Origin: Leclercia adecarboxylata
GTDB taxonomy: Bacteria > Pseudomonadota > Gammaproteobacteria > Enterobacterales > Enterobacteriaceae
DNA length: 64,000 nt
Direction of reading: 5' to 3'
NCBI RefSeq assembly: GCF_023639785.1
Contig: NZ_CP098325.1
Coordinates: 3,720,001-3,784,000 of the forward strand
In this document: positions 31,365-41,752 of the stretch, piece after piece
How the letters are laid out: each line of letters starts with the position of its first letter
Position numbering within the stretch: the first letter of the stretch is position 1
Made by a program: the position numbers and the translations under genes
The notes under the pieces: model-generated
Told to the model about the DNA's origin: nothing
Database searches by the model: none
What the model saw: the letters and a program-made list of their open reading frames with translations, nothing else

Positions 31365-31910
31365 TTACACGACGGGATGTAGTTGATTGAGGAAATCCGC
31401 AAGGGTAGCGGAGAGGAGCTGGCGTTTTTGCGTGCCCAGCGTCTCTTTAACGACGTTGCCTGTGAGATTACAGACAGAGATAACGTCCATTTCACTGTCG
31501 AGCGTGGCGATAAACAGCGTGGGCGACAGCTTCAGACGCTTCTGGGTAACCAGGTGCCCAATCAGGTTCTCCTGCACGCGCAGCAGATCTTCTTCGCTCC
31601 AGGTTTGCAGCAATGTCAGCGCTTCATTATCAAAGCGAGCGCACATATCCCCGGCGAACTGTGTGGTATAGAACGCGTGAACCGTTGGTTGTACCATAAT
31701 GCCCATGGCGCGTTCAATGGCATTTACATTCTGCTCAGCGGAAAATGGCTGCGGCTGCCAGGTCACCGTATCGCCGGAAGAGGTGATAATGCAGGGGGAA
31801 GGCACGCCGTACAGCTCTTCACTTTGCGGCCATGACGCATTCTGTTCATGCCAGGCGTCGCAGTAACGCGTAGTAAATGCAGTTAACGCAGCAGCAGTCT
31901 CTTTATCCAC
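31365..31910 (-). CDS. syd: SecY-interacting protein Syd
   Basis: The 181-residue peripheral membrane protein has the same length as E. coli Syd, which binds SecY and influences the translocon. Conserved blocks are [34 protein letters not shown] [11 protein letters not shown] and [16 protein letters not shown]. The start codon is GTG at 31910 behind GAGAGAAACCG. It is divergent from queF, and the csrB control region lies just downstream. Confidence 0.96.
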   Translation of the reverse strand: MDKETAAALTAFTTRYCDAWHEQNASWPQSEELYGVPSPCIITSSGDTVTWQPQPFSAEQNVNAIERAMGIMVQPTVHAFYTTQFAGDMCARFDNEALTLLQTWSEEDLLRVQENLIGHLVTQKRLKLSPTLFIATLDSEMDVISVCNLTGNVVKETLGTQKRQLLSATLADFLNQLHPVV

Positions 31911-31979
31911 CGGTTTCTCTCTTTATCTAAGACAGGATACACTCAGCCCCATAGTTTACCCTTAAAGTGACAACGAAAC

Positions 31980-32822
31980 ATGTCTTACGAAAATCATGAT
32001 GCCCTGTCGGGCCTGACGCTGGGCAAAAGCACAGCCTACCGCGACATCTACGACGCCAGCCTGTTACAGGGCGTGCCGCGCAGCCTCAACCGCGATCCGC
32101 TGGGCCTGAAGGCTGATGCCCTGCCCTTCCACGGCGGCGATATCTGGACGCTGTATGAACTCTCCTGGCTTAACGCCCGCGGCTTGCCGCAGGTGGCAGT
32201 CGGCCAGGTTGAGCTGGATTATGCCAGCGTGAATCTGGTGGAATCCAAAAGCTTCAAGCTCTACCTCAACAGCTTTAACCAGACGCGTTTCGACAGCTGG
32301 GAAGCGGTGCAGCGCACGCTGGAGCGTGACTTAAGCGCCTGCGCCCAGGGTAAGGTCACCGTGGCGCTCTACCGGATTGACGAGCTGGAAGGCCAGCCCG
32401 TTGCCCACTTCCATGGCACCTGCATTGACGATCAGGATATCGAGATCGACAACTACCAGTTTGACACCGCCTGGCTGGAAAATGCCGCCAGCGGCAAAGT
32501 GGTGGAAGAGACGCTGGTCAGCCACCTGCTGAAATCCAACTGCCTGATTACGCACCAGCCTGACTGGGGTTCCGTGCAGATTAAGTATCGCGGCGCGAAA
32601 ATCGATCGAGAGAAGCTGCTGCGCTATCTGGTCTCCTTCCGTAACCATAACGAGTTTCATGAGCAGTGCGTGGAGCGCATCTTCAATGACATTCTCCATC
32701 TCTGCCAGCCAGAGGCGCTGAGCGTCTATGCCCGCTATACCCGACGCGGCGGGCTGGATATCAACCCATGGCGCAGCAACACCGATTTCGTTCCGGCGAT
32801 GGGTCGGTTAGTGCGTCAGTAA
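31980..32822 (+). CDS. queF: NADPH-dependent 7-cyano-7-deazaguanine reductase QueF
   Basis: The 280-residue bimodular T-fold enzyme (E. coli 282) reduces the nitrile preQ0 to the amine preQ1, the last step before preQ1 is put into tRNA. The catalytic cysteine is in [15 protein letters not shown], and the QueF motif [13 protein letters not shown] is in the N-terminal half. It completes a set of three queuosine genes in this window with queD and queE. Confidence 0.98.
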   Translation: MSYENHDALSGLTLGKSTAYRDIYDASLLQGVPRSLNRDPLGLKADALPFHGGDIWTLYELSWLNARGLPQVAVGQVELDYASVNLVESKSFKLYLNSFNQTRFDSWEAVQRTLERDLSACAQGKVTVALYRIDELEGQPVAHFHGTCIDDQDIEIDNYQFDTAWLENAASGKVVEETLVSHLLKSNCLITHQPDWGSVQIKYRGAKIDREKLLRYLVSFRNHNEFHEQCVERIFNDILHLCQPEALSVYARYTRRGGLDINPWRSNTDFVPAMGRLVRQ

Positions 32823-32938
32823 AATAAATAAATTCACAATATGCGCGGTATCTTCCGCGCTTTAGGTTGTGAAAGGTCATAAGCCAGGGCTATTGTAATC
32901 AACAGGGAAAGACGATAAACGTCCCGTAAGGAGCTCAC

Positions 32939-34303
32939 TTGATTACACATATTAGCCCGCTTGGCTCAATGGATATGTTGTCGCAGCTGGAAGTGGACAT
33001 GCTCAAGAGCACGGCCAGCAGCGATCTCTATCAACTGTTTCGTAACTGTTCGCTTGCCGTTCTGAACTCCGGTAGCCTCACCGACAACAGCAAAGAGTTG
33101 CTGTCCCGCTTTGAAAGCTTTGACATTAACGTTCTGCGCCGCGAACGTGGCGTAAAGCTGGAACTGATTAACCCGCCGGAAGATGCCTTCGTGGACGGAC
33201 GTATTATTCGTGCGCTGCAGGCCAACCTGTTTGCCGTCCTGCGCGATATCCTGTTTGTAAATGGCCAGATCAGCAACGCCGGCCGTTTCCAGCATCTGAA
33301 CCTGGAAAGCTCGGTTCATATCACCAACCTGGTGTTCTCTATTCTGCGTAACGCCCGCGCGCTGCACGTGGGCGAAGCCCCGAGCATGGTGGTGTGCTGG
33401 GGCGGTCACTCTATCAACGAAACCGAATATCTCTATGCCCGTCGCGTGGGTACCCAGCTGGGTCTGCGCGAGCTGAACATCTGTACAGGCTGCGGCCCGG
33501 GTGCGATGGAAGCGCCAATGAAAGGTGCGGCTGTAGGCCATGCGCAGCAGCGCTACAAAGAGGGACGTTTCATCGGCATGACCGAGCCGTCGATCATCGC
33601 CGCCGAGCCGCCGAACCCGCTGGTTAACGAACTGATCATCATGCCGGACATCGAGAAACGTCTGGAGGCGTTTGTCCGCATCGCTCACGGGATTATCATC
33701 TTCCCGGGCGGCGTGGGTACGGCAGAAGAGCTGCTCTATCTGCTGGGCATTCTGATGCATCCTGCTAACCAGGATCAGGTTCTGCCGCTGATCCTGACCG
33801 GTCCGAAAGAGAGCGCTGATTACTTCCGCGTGCTGGATGAGTTCATCGTGCATACGCTCGGCGAGACGGCACGCCGTCACTACCGCATTATCATTGACGA
33901 TGCCGCAGAAGTGGCGCGCCAGATGAAAAAGGCGATGCCGCTGGTGAAAGAGAACCGTCGCGATACCGGAGATGCCTACAGCTTCAACTGGTCTATTCGC
34001 ATTGCGCCGGATCTGCAGATCCCGTTTGAACCGTCGCATGAAAATATGGCTAACCTGAAACTCTATCCGGATCAGCCTGTAGAAACCTTAGCTGCCGATC
34101 TGCGTCGCGCCTTCTCAGGCATCGTCGCGGGGAACGTGAAAGAGGTGGGCATCCAGGCTATCGAACAGTTTGGCCCGTATAAGATTCATGGCGATCGCGA
34201 AATGATGCGCCGTATGGACGATCTGCTGCAGGGCTTTGTCGCCCAGCACCGTATGAAACTCCCCGGCACGGCCTATATCCCCTGTTACGAGATTTGCGCG
34301 TAA
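32939..34303 (+). CDS. ppnN: nucleotide 5'-monophosphate nucleosidase PpnN
   Basis: The 454-residue LOG-family protein hydrolyses purine and pyrimidine monophosphates to base and ribose 5-phosphate and in E. coli is stimulated by (p)ppGpp. The family motif is PGGVGTAEE near residue 260, with an N-terminal DUF4478 and a C-terminal DUF3412-like region. The start codon is TTG at 32939, supported by TAAGGAG seven bases upstream and by full agreement of [13 protein letters not shown] with the E. coli N-terminus. Confidence 0.96.
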   Translation: MITHISPLGSMDMLSQLEVDMLKSTASSDLYQLFRNCSLAVLNSGSLTDNSKELLSRFESFDINVLRRERGVKLELINPPEDAFVDGRIIRALQANLFAVLRDILFVNGQISNAGRFQHLNLESSVHITNLVFSILRNARALHVGEAPSMVVCWGGHSINETEYLYARRVGTQLGLRELNICTGCGPGAMEAPMKGAAVGHAQQRYKEGRFIGMTEPSIIAAEPPNPLVNELIIMPDIEKRLEAFVRIAHGIIIFPGGVGTAEELLYLLGILMHPANQDQVLPLILTGPKESADYFRVLDEFIVHTLGETARRHYRIIIDDAAEVARQMKKAMPLVKENRRDTGDAYSFNWSIRIAPDLQIPFEPSHENMANLKLYPDQPVETLAADLRRAFSGIVAGNVKEVGIQAIEQFGPYKIHGDREMMRRMDDLLQGFVAQHRMKLPGTAYIPCYEICA

Positions 34304-34308
34304 CGCCC

Positions 34309-34331
34309 GTGTCCGGCAGCCTGCCGGACAC
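34309..34331. repeat. perfect palindrome after ppnN
   Basis: GTGTCCGGCA, loop GCC, then TGCCGGACAC. It has no T-run and lies just ahead of the terminator, so it may protect the mRNA end. Confidence 0.65.
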
Positions 34332-34347
34332 CCTCTCACTCATACCC

Positions 34348-34380
34348 GCCGGGAAGGGTTTAAACTGCCCGGCTTTTTTA
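34348..34380 (+). terminator. ppnN terminator
   Basis: GCCGGG (34348-34353) pairs with CCCGGC (34368-34373), followed by six T. Confidence 0.85.
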
Positions 34381-34852
34381 TTGCCTTCAGTAACATGGCC
34401 TGTTTTTTATTATCACCAATACTTATCTTTTCGTTATTTCATAACCCAACGCAAACGATTACCTCTTTTTAAAGAGCGTGATTAATTAGCCACAAACGCC
34501 ATAAAGCATGAAAAAATGCTCTAAACAGGCACTTTTACAGCGTATGACTCCTATCTTACAAGGCTCTCTATCCCGTCACATATCGTTGATGGTAGCCTTC
34601 GCGCCCAGAAATTCCTCGTGATGATTTATTAGCAGATAAATGGTCTAAAGATACCCACCTCAAAAGTAGATTATTGCATTTGAGATCGGGATCACTGATA
34701 GATCCATTACGAAAATGTATCTTTCCGCCCGCCGATAGTTACGGAGAAAAATTATATAAAAACCGTCACTGAGCGAATTTCATATTACGTTTTGCTCTTT
34801 TTGCATCGAATTTGACCAGAAACCTGACATTAGCTACTTCCTGGAGACACAG
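34381..34852 (+). promoter_or_regulatory. long AT-rich sdaC upstream region
   Basis: About 470 AT-rich bases between the ppnN terminator and sdaC. In E. coli sdaCB is controlled by Lrp and CRP. A loose CRP-like half-palindrome is near 34478-34496 (GCGTGATTAATTAGCCACA), but the right half is poor. I saw no open reading frame with a good ribosome binding site here. CTGGAGACACAG precedes the sdaC ATG. Confidence 0.5.
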
Positions 34853-36142
34853 ATGGAAACCACTCAAACCAGCACCGTTGCTTCGATTGAAACACGAAGC
34901 GGATGGCGTAAAACCGATACCATGTGGATGCTTGGCCTGTACGGCACAGCAATCGGCGCTGGTGTTCTCTTCCTGCCTATTAACGCGGGTGTTGGCGGCT
35001 TAATTCCGCTGATCATCATGGCAATCATTGCGTTCCCGATGACCTACTTCGCACACCGCGGCCTGACTCGTTTTGTGCTGTCCGGTAAAAATCCGGGTGA
35101 AGACATCACCGAAGTGGTTGAAGAGCATTTCGGGATTGGCGCAGGTAAGCTGATTACTCTGCTCTACTTCTTCGCAATTTACCCCATCCTGTTGGTATAC
35201 AGCGTGGCAATCACCAACACCGTTGACAGCTTTATGACCCATCAGCTGGGCATGACTCCGCCACCGCGTGCCATTCTGTCGCTGATCCTGATTGTCGGCA
35301 TGATGACTATCGTGCGCTTCGGTGAGCAGATGATTGTTAAAGCGATGAGCGTGCTGGTGTTCCCGTTCGTTATCGCCCTGATGGTGCTGGCGTGCTACCT
35401 GATCCCACAGTGGAACGGCGCGGCGCTGGAAACCCTCTCCCTGAGCAGCGCGTCTGCCACCGGCAACGGCCTGTGGATGACCCTGTGGCTGGCAATCCCG
35501 GTCATGGTCTTCTCCTTCAACCACTCCCCGATCATCTCCTCCTTCGCGGTAGCGAAGCGTGAAGAGTACGGTCAGGAAGCCGAGAAGAAATGCTCCAGCA
35601 TCCTGGCTCGCGCTCACGTGATGATGGTGCTGACCGTTATGTTCTTCGTCTTCAGCTGCGTGCTGAGCCTCTCCCCGGCGGATCTGGCAGCGGCGAAAGA
35701 GCAGAACATCTCGATTCTCTCTTACCTGGCGAACCACTTTAACGCACCGGTTATTGCCTGGATGGCGCCAATCATCGCGATTATCGCTATCACCAAATCC
35801 TTCCTCGGCCACTACCTGGGCGCACGTGAAGGCTTTAACGGTATTGTGATTAAATCTCTGCGCGGCAAAGGCAAGAGCATTGAAATCAACAAGCTGAACA
35901 AGATCACTGCGCTGTTTATGCTGCTGACCACCTGGGCGGTTGCGACGCTGAACCCGAGCATCCTCGGCATGATCGAAACCCTGGGCGGCCCGGTTATCGC
36001 GATGATCCTGTTCCTGATGCCGATGTACGCGATTCAGAAAGTGCCAGCGATGCGTAAATACAGCGGCCAGATCAGCAACGTCTTCGTTGTGGTTATGGGT
36101 CTGATTGCTATCTCCGCTATCTTCTTCTCGCTGTTCGCTTAA
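34853..36142 (+). CDS. sdaC: serine transporter SdaC
   Basis: The 429-residue inner-membrane serine:H+ symporter of the HAAAP family has about 11 hydrophobic segments and the same length as in E. coli. The N-terminal block [20 protein letters not shown] is typical. It brings in L-serine for the deaminase SdaB encoded next, with 63 bases between the genes and a UUCG hairpin in the gap. Confidence 0.98.
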   Translation: METTQTSTVASIETRSGWRKTDTMWMLGLYGTAIGAGVLFLPINAGVGGLIPLIIMAIIAFPMTYFAHRGLTRFVLSGKNPGEDITEVVEEHFGIGAGKLITLLYFFAIYPILLVYSVAITNTVDSFMTHQLGMTPPPRAILSLILIVGMMTIVRFGEQMIVKAMSVLVFPFVIALMVLACYLIPQWNGAALETLSLSSASATGNGLWMTLWLAIPVMVFSFNHSPIISSFAVAKREEYGQEAEKKCSSILARAHVMMVLTVMFFVFSCVLSLSPADLAAAKEQNISILSYLANHFNAPVIAWMAPIIAIIAITKSFLGHYLGAREGFNGIVIKSLRGKGKSIEINKLNKITALFMLLTTWAVATLNPSILGMIETLGGPVIAMILFLMPMYAIQKVPAMRKYSGQISNVFVVVMGLIAISAIFFSLFA

Positions 36143-36150
36143 TTCCTCCT

Positions 36151-36170
36151 GCGCCGTCTTCGGACGGCGC
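36151..36170 (+). promoter_or_regulatory. UUCG tetraloop hairpin between sdaC and sdaB
   Basis: GCGCCGTC, loop TTCG, then GACGGCGC, an 8-bp stem with the very stable C(UUCG)G loop. The downstream tract is CCTCTTCTCC, so full termination is unlikely. It probably sets the relative amounts of sdaC and sdaB or protects the sdaC message. Confidence 0.7.
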
Positions 36171-36205
36171 CCTCTTCTCCTCAGACGTAAAGCAACGGAC
36201 GCATC

Positions 36206-37573
36206 ATGATTAGCGTTTTCGATATTTTTAAAATTGGTATTGGTCCTTCCAGCTCTCACACCGTCGGGCCAATGAAAGCGGGTAAACAGTTCACGGACGA
36301 TCTTATTGCGCGCGGAATGCTGCACGACACCACCCGCGTGGTGGTAGATGTCTATGGCTCCCTGTCGCTGACCGGCAAAGGTCACCATACCGATATCGCC
36401 ATCATTATGGGCCTGGCAGGCAACCTGCCGGATAGCGTCGATATTGACGCCATCCCGAGCTTTATCCAGGACGTAAACACCCACGGCCGCCTGCTGCTGG
36501 CCAACGGTGAACATGAAGTTGAGTTCCCGGTCGATCGCTGCATGAACTTCCATGCCGACAACCTGTCGCTGCATGAAAACGGCATGCGGATCACCGCGCT
36601 GGCAGGCGACAAGGCCATTTACAGCCAAACTTATTACTCCATCGGCGGCGGTTTTATCGTCGACGAAGACCATTTTGGGCAGCAGGACAGCGCGCCTGTC
36701 GCGGTCCCTTATCCGTACAAGTCGGCAGCGGATCTCCAGCGCCATTGCCAGGAAAGCGGTCTGTCACTCTCCGGCCTGATGATGCAAAACGAGCTGGCAT
36801 TGCACAGCAAAGCAGAGCTGGAGCAGCACTTTGCCAGCGTCTGGGAAGTGATGCGCGCCGGAATTGAACGCGGTATCACTACCGAGGGCGTACTGCCGGG
36901 CAAACTGCGCGTCCCGCGCCGTGCTGCGGCCCTGCGCCGGATGCTGGTGAGCAGCGATAAAACCACCAGCGATCCGATGGCGGTGGTTGACTGGATCAAC
37001 ATGTTTGCGCTGGCGGTGAACGAAGAGAACGCCGCGGGCGGACGCGTGGTAACGGCCCCGACTAACGGTGCTTGCGGTATTGTTCCTGCGGTGCTGGCCT
37101 ATTACGACAAGTTCATCCGTGAAGTAAACGCTAACTCGCTGGCTCGCTATCTGCTGGTGACCAGCGCTATTGGCTCGCTGTACAAGATGAACGCCTCGAT
37201 CTCAGGCGCCGAAGTAGGCTGCCAGGGCGAAGTGGGCGTGGCCTGTTCCATGGCGGCTGCAGGCCTGGCGGAACTGCTGGGCGCCAGCCCGGCGCAGGTC
37301 TGCATTGCGGCAGAAATCGGCATGGAGCATAACCTCGGCCTGACCTGCGATCCGGTTGCCGGCCAGGTGCAGGTGCCCTGTATCGAGCGTAACGCGATTG
37401 CCTCCGTGAAGGCGGTCAACGCCGCACGTATGGCGCTGCGCCGCACCAGCGAGCCGCGCGTCTGCCTCGATAAAGTGATCGAAACCATGTATGAAACCGG
37501 GAAAGACATGAACGCCAAATACCGCGAAACCTCTCGTGGTGGCCTGGCGATGAAGATTGTCACCTGCGACTAA
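36206..37573 (+). CDS. sdaB: L-serine deaminase SdaB (SDH-2)
   Basis: The 455-residue oxygen-sensitive 4Fe-4S enzyme deaminates L-serine to pyruvate and ammonia. An N-terminal beta domain (GIGPSSSHTVGPM) is followed by the catalytic alpha domain with cluster cysteines in TNGACGIVPA, the LTCDPVAGQVQVPCIERN block and the C-terminal TCD. Pairing with sdaC identifies it as SdaB rather than SdaA. Confidence 0.97.
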   Translation: MISVFDIFKIGIGPSSSHTVGPMKAGKQFTDDLIARGMLHDTTRVVVDVYGSLSLTGKGHHTDIAIIMGLAGNLPDSVDIDAIPSFIQDVNTHGRLLLANGEHEVEFPVDRCMNFHADNLSLHENGMRITALAGDKAIYSQTYYSIGGGFIVDEDHFGQQDSAPVAVPYPYKSAADLQRHCQESGLSLSGLMMQNELALHSKAELEQHFASVWEVMRAGIERGITTEGVLPGKLRVPRRAAALRRMLVSSDKTTSDPMAVVDWINMFALAVNEENAAGGRVVTAPTNGACGIVPAVLAYYDKFIREVNANSLARYLLVTSAIGSLYKMNASISGAEVGCQGEVGVACSMAAAGLAELLGASPAQVCIAAEIGMEHNLGLTCDPVAGQVQVPCIERNAIASVKAVNAARMALRRTSEPRVCLDKVIETMYETGKDMNAKYRETSRGGLAMKIVTCD

Positions 37574-37578
37574 GCCTA

Positions 37579-37608
37579 AAAAAGGAGCCTTGTTTTGCGA
37601 GGCTCCTT
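37579..37608. terminator. stem-loop after sdaB
   Basis: AAGGAGCCT (37582-37590) pairs with AGGCTCCTT (37600-37608). The U-tract is poor on the plus strand but there is a good run of U on the minus-strand reading, so it works best against antisense or convergent transcripts and moderately for sdaB. Confidence 0.65.
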
Positions 37609-37686
37609 CCCGTTCCTCCCGCCTCTCGTAGTTTCATTCCGCCGACGGTGTTACCCTTAATCCACTGGATATAAGAGGGATTATCT

Positions 37687-38445
37687 GTGGCTGTTCATTT
37701 ACTTATTGTCGACGCGCTGAACCTTATCCGGCGTATTCACGCAGTACAGGGTACGCCCTGCAAGGATACCTGCCTGCATGCGCTGGAGCAGTTGATTCGC
37801 CACAGCCAGCCCAGCCACGTGGTCGCCGTGTTTGATGATGAAGCACGTAACAGCGGCTGGCGTCATCAGCGTCTGCCGGATTACAAAGCCGGACGCGCGC
37901 CCATGCCGGACGATCTGCACGCCGAAATGCCGATGATACGCGCCGCCTTTGAGCAGCGCGGCGTGCCCTGCTGGGGCGCTCAGGGCAATGAAGCCGACGA
38001 TCTCGCAGCCACGCTTGCGGTTAAGGTCGCCAGCGCCGGGCATCAGGCCACTATCGTTTCCACTGACAAAGGCTACTGCCAGCTGCTTTCCCCGACTATT
38101 CGCATCCGTGACTATTTCCAGAAACGCTGGCTCGACGCCCCTTTTATTGCCGGTGAGTTTGGCGTATCCCCCCAGCAGCTGCCGGATTACTGGGGTCTGG
38201 CGGGGATCAGCAGCTCAAAGGTGCCGGGCGTGGCGGGCATTGGCCCGAAAAGCGCTGCCCAGTTGCTGACAGACTTTCAGGATCTGGAAGGGATATACGC
38301 GCATCTGGATGAGGTGCCGGAGAAGTGGCGTAAAAAACTGGAGGCCCATAAAGAGATGGCCTTTATCTGCCGGGACGTGGCGCGGTTGCAGACGGATTTA
38401 CAGCTGGACGGGAATTTGCAGCAGCTCAGGTTAGAGCGAGTGTGA
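37687..38445 (+). CDS. xni: flap endonuclease Xni (ExoIX)
   Basis: The 252-residue member of the 5'-3' flap endonuclease family has the PIN-like acidic residues ([41 protein letters not shown]) and a helix-hairpin-helix segment ([16 protein letters not shown]). It cuts 5' flaps and binds potassium in E. coli. The start is GTG at 37687, with AGAGGGA upstream and [15 protein letters not shown] matching E. coli. Confidence 0.95.
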   Translation: MAVHLLIVDALNLIRRIHAVQGTPCKDTCLHALEQLIRHSQPSHVVAVFDDEARNSGWRHQRLPDYKAGRAPMPDDLHAEMPMIRAAFEQRGVPCWGAQGNEADDLAATLAVKVASAGHQATIVSTDKGYCQLLSPTIRIRDYFQKRWLDAPFIAGEFGVSPQQLPDYWGLAGISSSKVPGVAGIGPKSAAQLLTDFQDLEGIYAHLDEVPEKWRKKLEAHKEMAFICRDVARLQTDLQLDGNLQQLRLERV

Positions 38446-38451
38446 AGTCAT

Positions 38452-38526
38452 GCCCGGTGGCGCTGCGCTTACCGGGCCTACGGGACGAGGGGTGCTGTAG
38501 GCCCGGTAAGCATAGCGCCACCGGGC
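38452..38526. repeat. REP pair (BIME) between xni and rlmM
   Basis: Two inverted REP units, GCCCGGTGGCG...TTACCGGGCC at 38452-38480 and its inverse at 38497-38526, face each other between the convergent xni and rlmM genes. Confidence 0.92.
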
Positions 38527-38536
38527 GCTGTACAGA

Positions 38537-39637
38537 TTATCGCTCGTCGCGACGTCCACCCACGGCAGCCCACCAGCGGCGCACGTGTACCGTCACCTCT
38601 TCGCGGTCGTGGTACAGCTGGCGCGCCTGGATCTCGGCATTAATACCGTGCTCCTGAAGCTGGGCCTGAATGTACGCCAGGTTCTGGGAAACCTCTTCGT
38701 AGCGTTTTTTCATCGGCAGCTTGAGGTTGAAGATCGCCTCCCGGCACCAGCCGTTGACCAGCCAGGTCGCCATCAGTGCCGCCACCTTCGCCGGTTTCTC
38801 CACCATGTCGCACACCAGCCAGGTGATGTTATTGCGATTAGGGCGATAGCGGAAACCGTCTTCACGCAGCCAGGTCACCTGGCCGGTATCCATCAGGCTT
38901 TGCGCAATCGGGCCGTTATCAATGGAGTAGACCCACATGTTGCGTTTCACCAGCTGATAGGTCCAGCCGCCCGGACAGGCGCCCAGATCCACCGCATACA
39001 TGCCGTTTGCCAGACGCTCATCCCACTCGTCGGCCGGGATAAAGACATGGAACGCCTCTTCCAGTTTGAGCGTGGAGCGGCTCGGCGCGTCGGAAGGGAA
39101 CTTAAGACGCGGGATGCCCATATAAAACGGCGAGTTATTGGTGGTCAGGGAGTACCCGACGTAGCAACAGCCCGGAGCGATAAAGAAGACATGCACCACC
39201 GGACGCTTTGGCGTCTCGTAGTTGGTCAGCACGCCGCAATCACGCAGCGCGGCACGCAGCGGCACGGTAAATTTACGGCAGAACTTCATCAGCTCTTTGC
39301 TTTCGTTGGTGTCTGCCACCTCAACGCGCAGTTCACCGCCCTTCTCCACCATGCCCTGCAGCATACCGGCAACAGGGGTAATGCGATCTTCTGGCGGCAG
39401 ATCCTGCAGCAGCTCGCTGGCCACAAACATCTGACGGGCAAAAATCAGCGAGCTGAACGGCAGTTCGCGAACCAGTTTTTCAGCCTCTTCTGGCTGATAG
39501 CATTCGAAAACGACATAGCCCGCGTTCTCTTTCACGCGAGCAAAACCAAAGACTTCGCGTTTTGCGGCTTTATCAGTAATTTCCGCGGCACACTCTTTTT
39601 CAAAGCCCGGGCGACAATATAAGACAACTTTATTCAT
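38537..39637 (-). CDS. rlmM: 23S rRNA 2'-O-ribose C2498 methyltransferase RlmM
   Basis: The 366-residue protein has an N-terminal THUMP-like region and an RrmJ-type Rossmann domain ([14 protein letters not shown]). It methylates C2498 of 23S rRNA. The start ATG 39637 ([15 protein letters not shown]) agrees with E. coli and overlaps the end of ygdD by eight bases, so the two are coupled. Confidence 0.97.
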   Translation of the reverse strand: MNKVVLYCRPGFEKECAAEITDKAAKREVFGFARVKENAGYVVFECYQPEEAEKLVRELPFSSLIFARQMFVASELLQDLPPEDRITPVAGMLQGMVEKGGELRVEVADTNESKELMKFCRKFTVPLRAALRDCGVLTNYETPKRPVVHVFFIAPGCCYVGYSLTTNNSPFYMGIPRLKFPSDAPSRSTLKLEEAFHVFIPADEWDERLANGMYAVDLGACPGGWTYQLVKRNMWVYSIDNGPIAQSLMDTGQVTWLREDGFRYRPNRNNITWLVCDMVEKPAKVAALMATWLVNGWCREAIFNLKLPMKKRYEEVSQNLAYIQAQLQEHGINAEIQARQLYHDREEVTVHVRRWWAAVGGRRDER

Positions 39638-40025
39638 GAACAACGCCCTTGCGTTTCAGACGGAACGAACCGATTAACATTAATACCCACCCGACCAGGA
39701 AGCTGACGCCACCGACCGGGGTAACAAACGCCCACAGGCGTAAATGCGAGAGCGCAAGGCAGTAGAGGCTACCGCTGAACAACACGGTACCCAGCGCCAT
39801 AAACACGCTGCTCCAGTAAAACCAGATGCTGATGCGACGCTGCATCGCCACCGCCAGTCCGAAGATTGCCAGGGTATGAAACGCCTGATATTCCAGACCG
39901 GTGTGGATCCAGCCCATCTCTACCACACCCAATGATTTGCGTAATACATGTGCGCCAAAGGCGCCCAGCGCAACAAAAATAAAGCCACTCACCGCGGCAA
40001 AAATCAGCATAAAACGGCTGGTCAT
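39630..40025 (-). CDS. ygdD: DUF423 membrane protein YgdD
   Basis: The 131-residue inner-membrane protein (same length as in E. coli) has four hydrophobic segments and the family block [10 protein letters not shown] near the N-terminus. No function is known. It lies between gcvA and rlmM, all on the minus strand. Confidence 0.95.
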   Translation of the reverse strand: MTSRFMLIFAAVSGFIFVALGAFGAHVLRKSLGVVEMGWIHTGLEYQAFHTLAIFGLAVAMQRRISIWFYWSSVFMALGTVLFSGSLYCLALSHLRLWAFVTPVGGVSFLVGWVLMLIGSFRLKRKGVVHE

Positions 40026-40068
40026 GTTTCTGTCCTGAAGTTATGCGCGTCCTGCGCGCAAAAGAATG

Positions 40069-40983
40069 TTACTCGTACCTGAAGCGGAATTTTTCTTGCT
40101 CGTTGGCCGCCTTTGCCAGGATCCACTGGCGAAACGCGGCTATTTTACCCAGTTCTGCCTGACTGTCATGACAAACCAGATAAAATGCATTCTTGCTGAC
40201 CAGAACATCATTAAAGGGGCAAACCAGACGGCCTGCCTCAATTTCGGACTGCGCCATAACGTTGTTCGCCAACGCCACGCCCTGTCCGTGGATGGCAGCC
40301 TGTAACACCATCGCGCTGTGGCTGAAGATGGGGCCCTGCTGCACGTTTATATGGTTAAGACCAAGCTGGCGGGTATAAGTTTGCCAGTCGCGGCGAGAAG
40401 CATCGTGCAAAAGCGTGTGCTGCGCCAGATTCTCCGGCGTTTTTAACGCTTTTTCGCCTGTTAAGAGTAGTGGCGAGCAGACCGGCAGCAAATATTCCGC
40501 GTACAATTTTTCGACACGCAGGCCCGGCCAGTTACCGCGGCCATAAAAAATTGCAACGTCGACATCGTCTGCCAGCTTGTCTTCCTGACGGTCAACCGCC
40601 TGGATTCGAACGTCGATTCCCGGATAAGCTGAGTTAAAGCTTGAGAGCCTCGGCACCAGCCACTGAATGGCAAAACTGGGCAACAGACTGACCGTCAGCG
40701 CCCCTTTCGCACTCCGCGCCTGTAGCTTACGGGTTGCCTCGGTAAGCTGAGAAAATATCTCTTTAATATCCTGAAAATAGCTCTGCCCCTCTTCAGTAAG
40801 AAGCAGGGAACGATTGCGGCGTCGGAACAGCTTGAGGCCCAGAAAATCCTCAAGGGACTTGATTTGATGACTTACTGCGGCCTGAGTCACAAAAAGCTCA
40901 TCGGCCGCGCGGGTGAAACTTAAATGGCGCGCGGCAGCATCAAATACACGTAATGCATTAAGTGGTGGTAATCGCTTGGACAT
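40069..40983 (-). CDS. gcvA: LysR-type regulator GcvA
   Basis: The 304-residue LysR regulator (E. coli 305) has an N-terminal winged HTH (LSFTRAADELFVTQAAVSHQIKSLE) and a periplasmic-binding-like effector domain. It activates or represses the gcvTHP glycine cleavage operon and activates gcvB, which lies divergently 128 bases away as in E. coli. Confidence 0.97.
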   Translation of the reverse strand: MSKRLPPLNALRVFDAAARHLSFTRAADELFVTQAAVSHQIKSLEDFLGLKLFRRRNRSLLLTEEGQSYFQDIKEIFSQLTEATRKLQARSAKGALTVSLLPSFAIQWLVPRLSSFNSAYPGIDVRIQAVDRQEDKLADDVDVAIFYGRGNWPGLRVEKLYAEYLLPVCSPLLLTGEKALKTPENLAQHTLLHDASRRDWQTYTRQLGLNHINVQQGPIFSHSAMVLQAAIHGQGVALANNVMAQSEIEAGRLVCPFNDVLVSKNAFYLVCHDSQAELGKIAAFRQWILAKAANEQEKFRFRYE

Positions 40984-41076
40984 GGTTATCTGGCTTAGAT
41001 GTTAACGGCTTTTAACAAACAGGAAACAACGTTTAACCTATTAGTTTTTTTTATCTGAGCCATTATAAATTGTCCG

Positions 41077-41105
41077 TTGAGGAACTACCAGCAAATACCT
41101 ATAGT
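41077..41105 (+). promoter_or_regulatory. gcvB promoter
   Basis: TTGAGG (41077-41082), 17 bases, then TATAGT (41100-41105), with the known 5' end of GcvB at 41112. GcvA is expected to bind in the gap towards gcvA. Confidence 0.85.
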
Positions 41106-41111
41106 GGCGGC

Positions 41112-41319
41112 ACTTCCTGAGCCGGAACGAAAAGCTTTTTTTGGAATGCGTGTTCTGATGGGCTTTTGGCTTACGGTTGTGATGTTGTGTTGTTGTGTTT
41201 GCAATTGGTCTGCGATTCAGACCACGGTAGGAAAACTACCACCTTTTCACTTCCTGTACATTTACCCTGTCTGTCCATAGTGATTAATGTAGCACCGCCC
41301 AATTGCGGTGCTTTTTTTT
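41112..41319 (+). ncRNA. gcvB: GcvB small RNA
   Basis: About 208 nt closely follow E. coli GcvB: the 5' end ACTTCCTGAGCCGGAACG, the GU-rich R1 seed at about 41176-41200, the R2/R3 region ACTTCCTGTACATTTACCC, and the terminator GCACCGCCCAATTGCGGTGC plus eight T. This Hfq-bound RNA represses many amino acid and peptide transporter mRNAs when glycine is plentiful. E. coli has AAGTTTTATCGG where this copy has a T-run, so the first hairpin differs slightly. Confidence 0.97.
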
Positions 41320-41332
41320 GTCTGCTGTATCC

Positions 41333-41560
41333 TTACTTATTCAGCTCAACCATCTCTTTCACATCACTGCGGTTGATCTGCTGTTTGTTCCCGTTAGCGT
41401 CCTTATACGAGATCATGCCGGTATCGTTATCGGTCTGCGGCTTACCTTCTGACACTATGGAGCGGCCATCATTGGTGTGCATGACATAGTTATTACCAGA
41501 ACAGGCGCTCAGGGCAAAGGTAAGCATACAGGCCGAGGCAATTGCGATAGTCTTTTTCAT
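41333..41560 (-). CDS. ygdI: YgdI/YgdR-family lipoprotein
   Basis: This 75-residue small lipoprotein has an N-terminal signal MKKTIAIASACMLTFALSAC in which the lipobox LSAC places the lipidated cysteine at residue 20. The mature part is a DUF903 SH3-like domain (NYVMHTNDGRSIVSEGKPQTD). I set the start at ATG 41560 behind GGAGAAGAAA. It converges on gcvB, whose terminator ends 13 bases away. Confidence 0.95.
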   Translation of the reverse strand: MKKTIAIASACMLTFALSACSGNNYVMHTNDGRSIVSEGKPQTDNDTGMISYKDANGNKQQINRSDVKEMVELNK

Positions 41561-41752
41561 TTTCTTCTCCTTTAGCAATAAATGCTATTCAAAGCGTGTT
41601 TTATAACAGGCTAAAACATTCTCCAGACACACTTTCAGCATAACCTGCTTCGTCTGTTGCGCCAGGATAAACAGACAATTCCGATAGAGATCAACCTCCT
41701 TGCCCTGACGGGTGATTTGCGCGACGATCTGATCATCACGAAGAGGAATTCC

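Noticed and set aside
34478..34496. CRP site upstream of sdaC
   Set aside because: The left half GTGA is acceptable but the right half AGCCACA is poor, so I did not list it as a site.
35000..36745. 581-codon open frame on the minus strand opposite sdaC and sdaB
   Set aside because: Very His-, Asp- and Gln-rich shadow of two well-conserved genes, with no ribosome binding site or domain.
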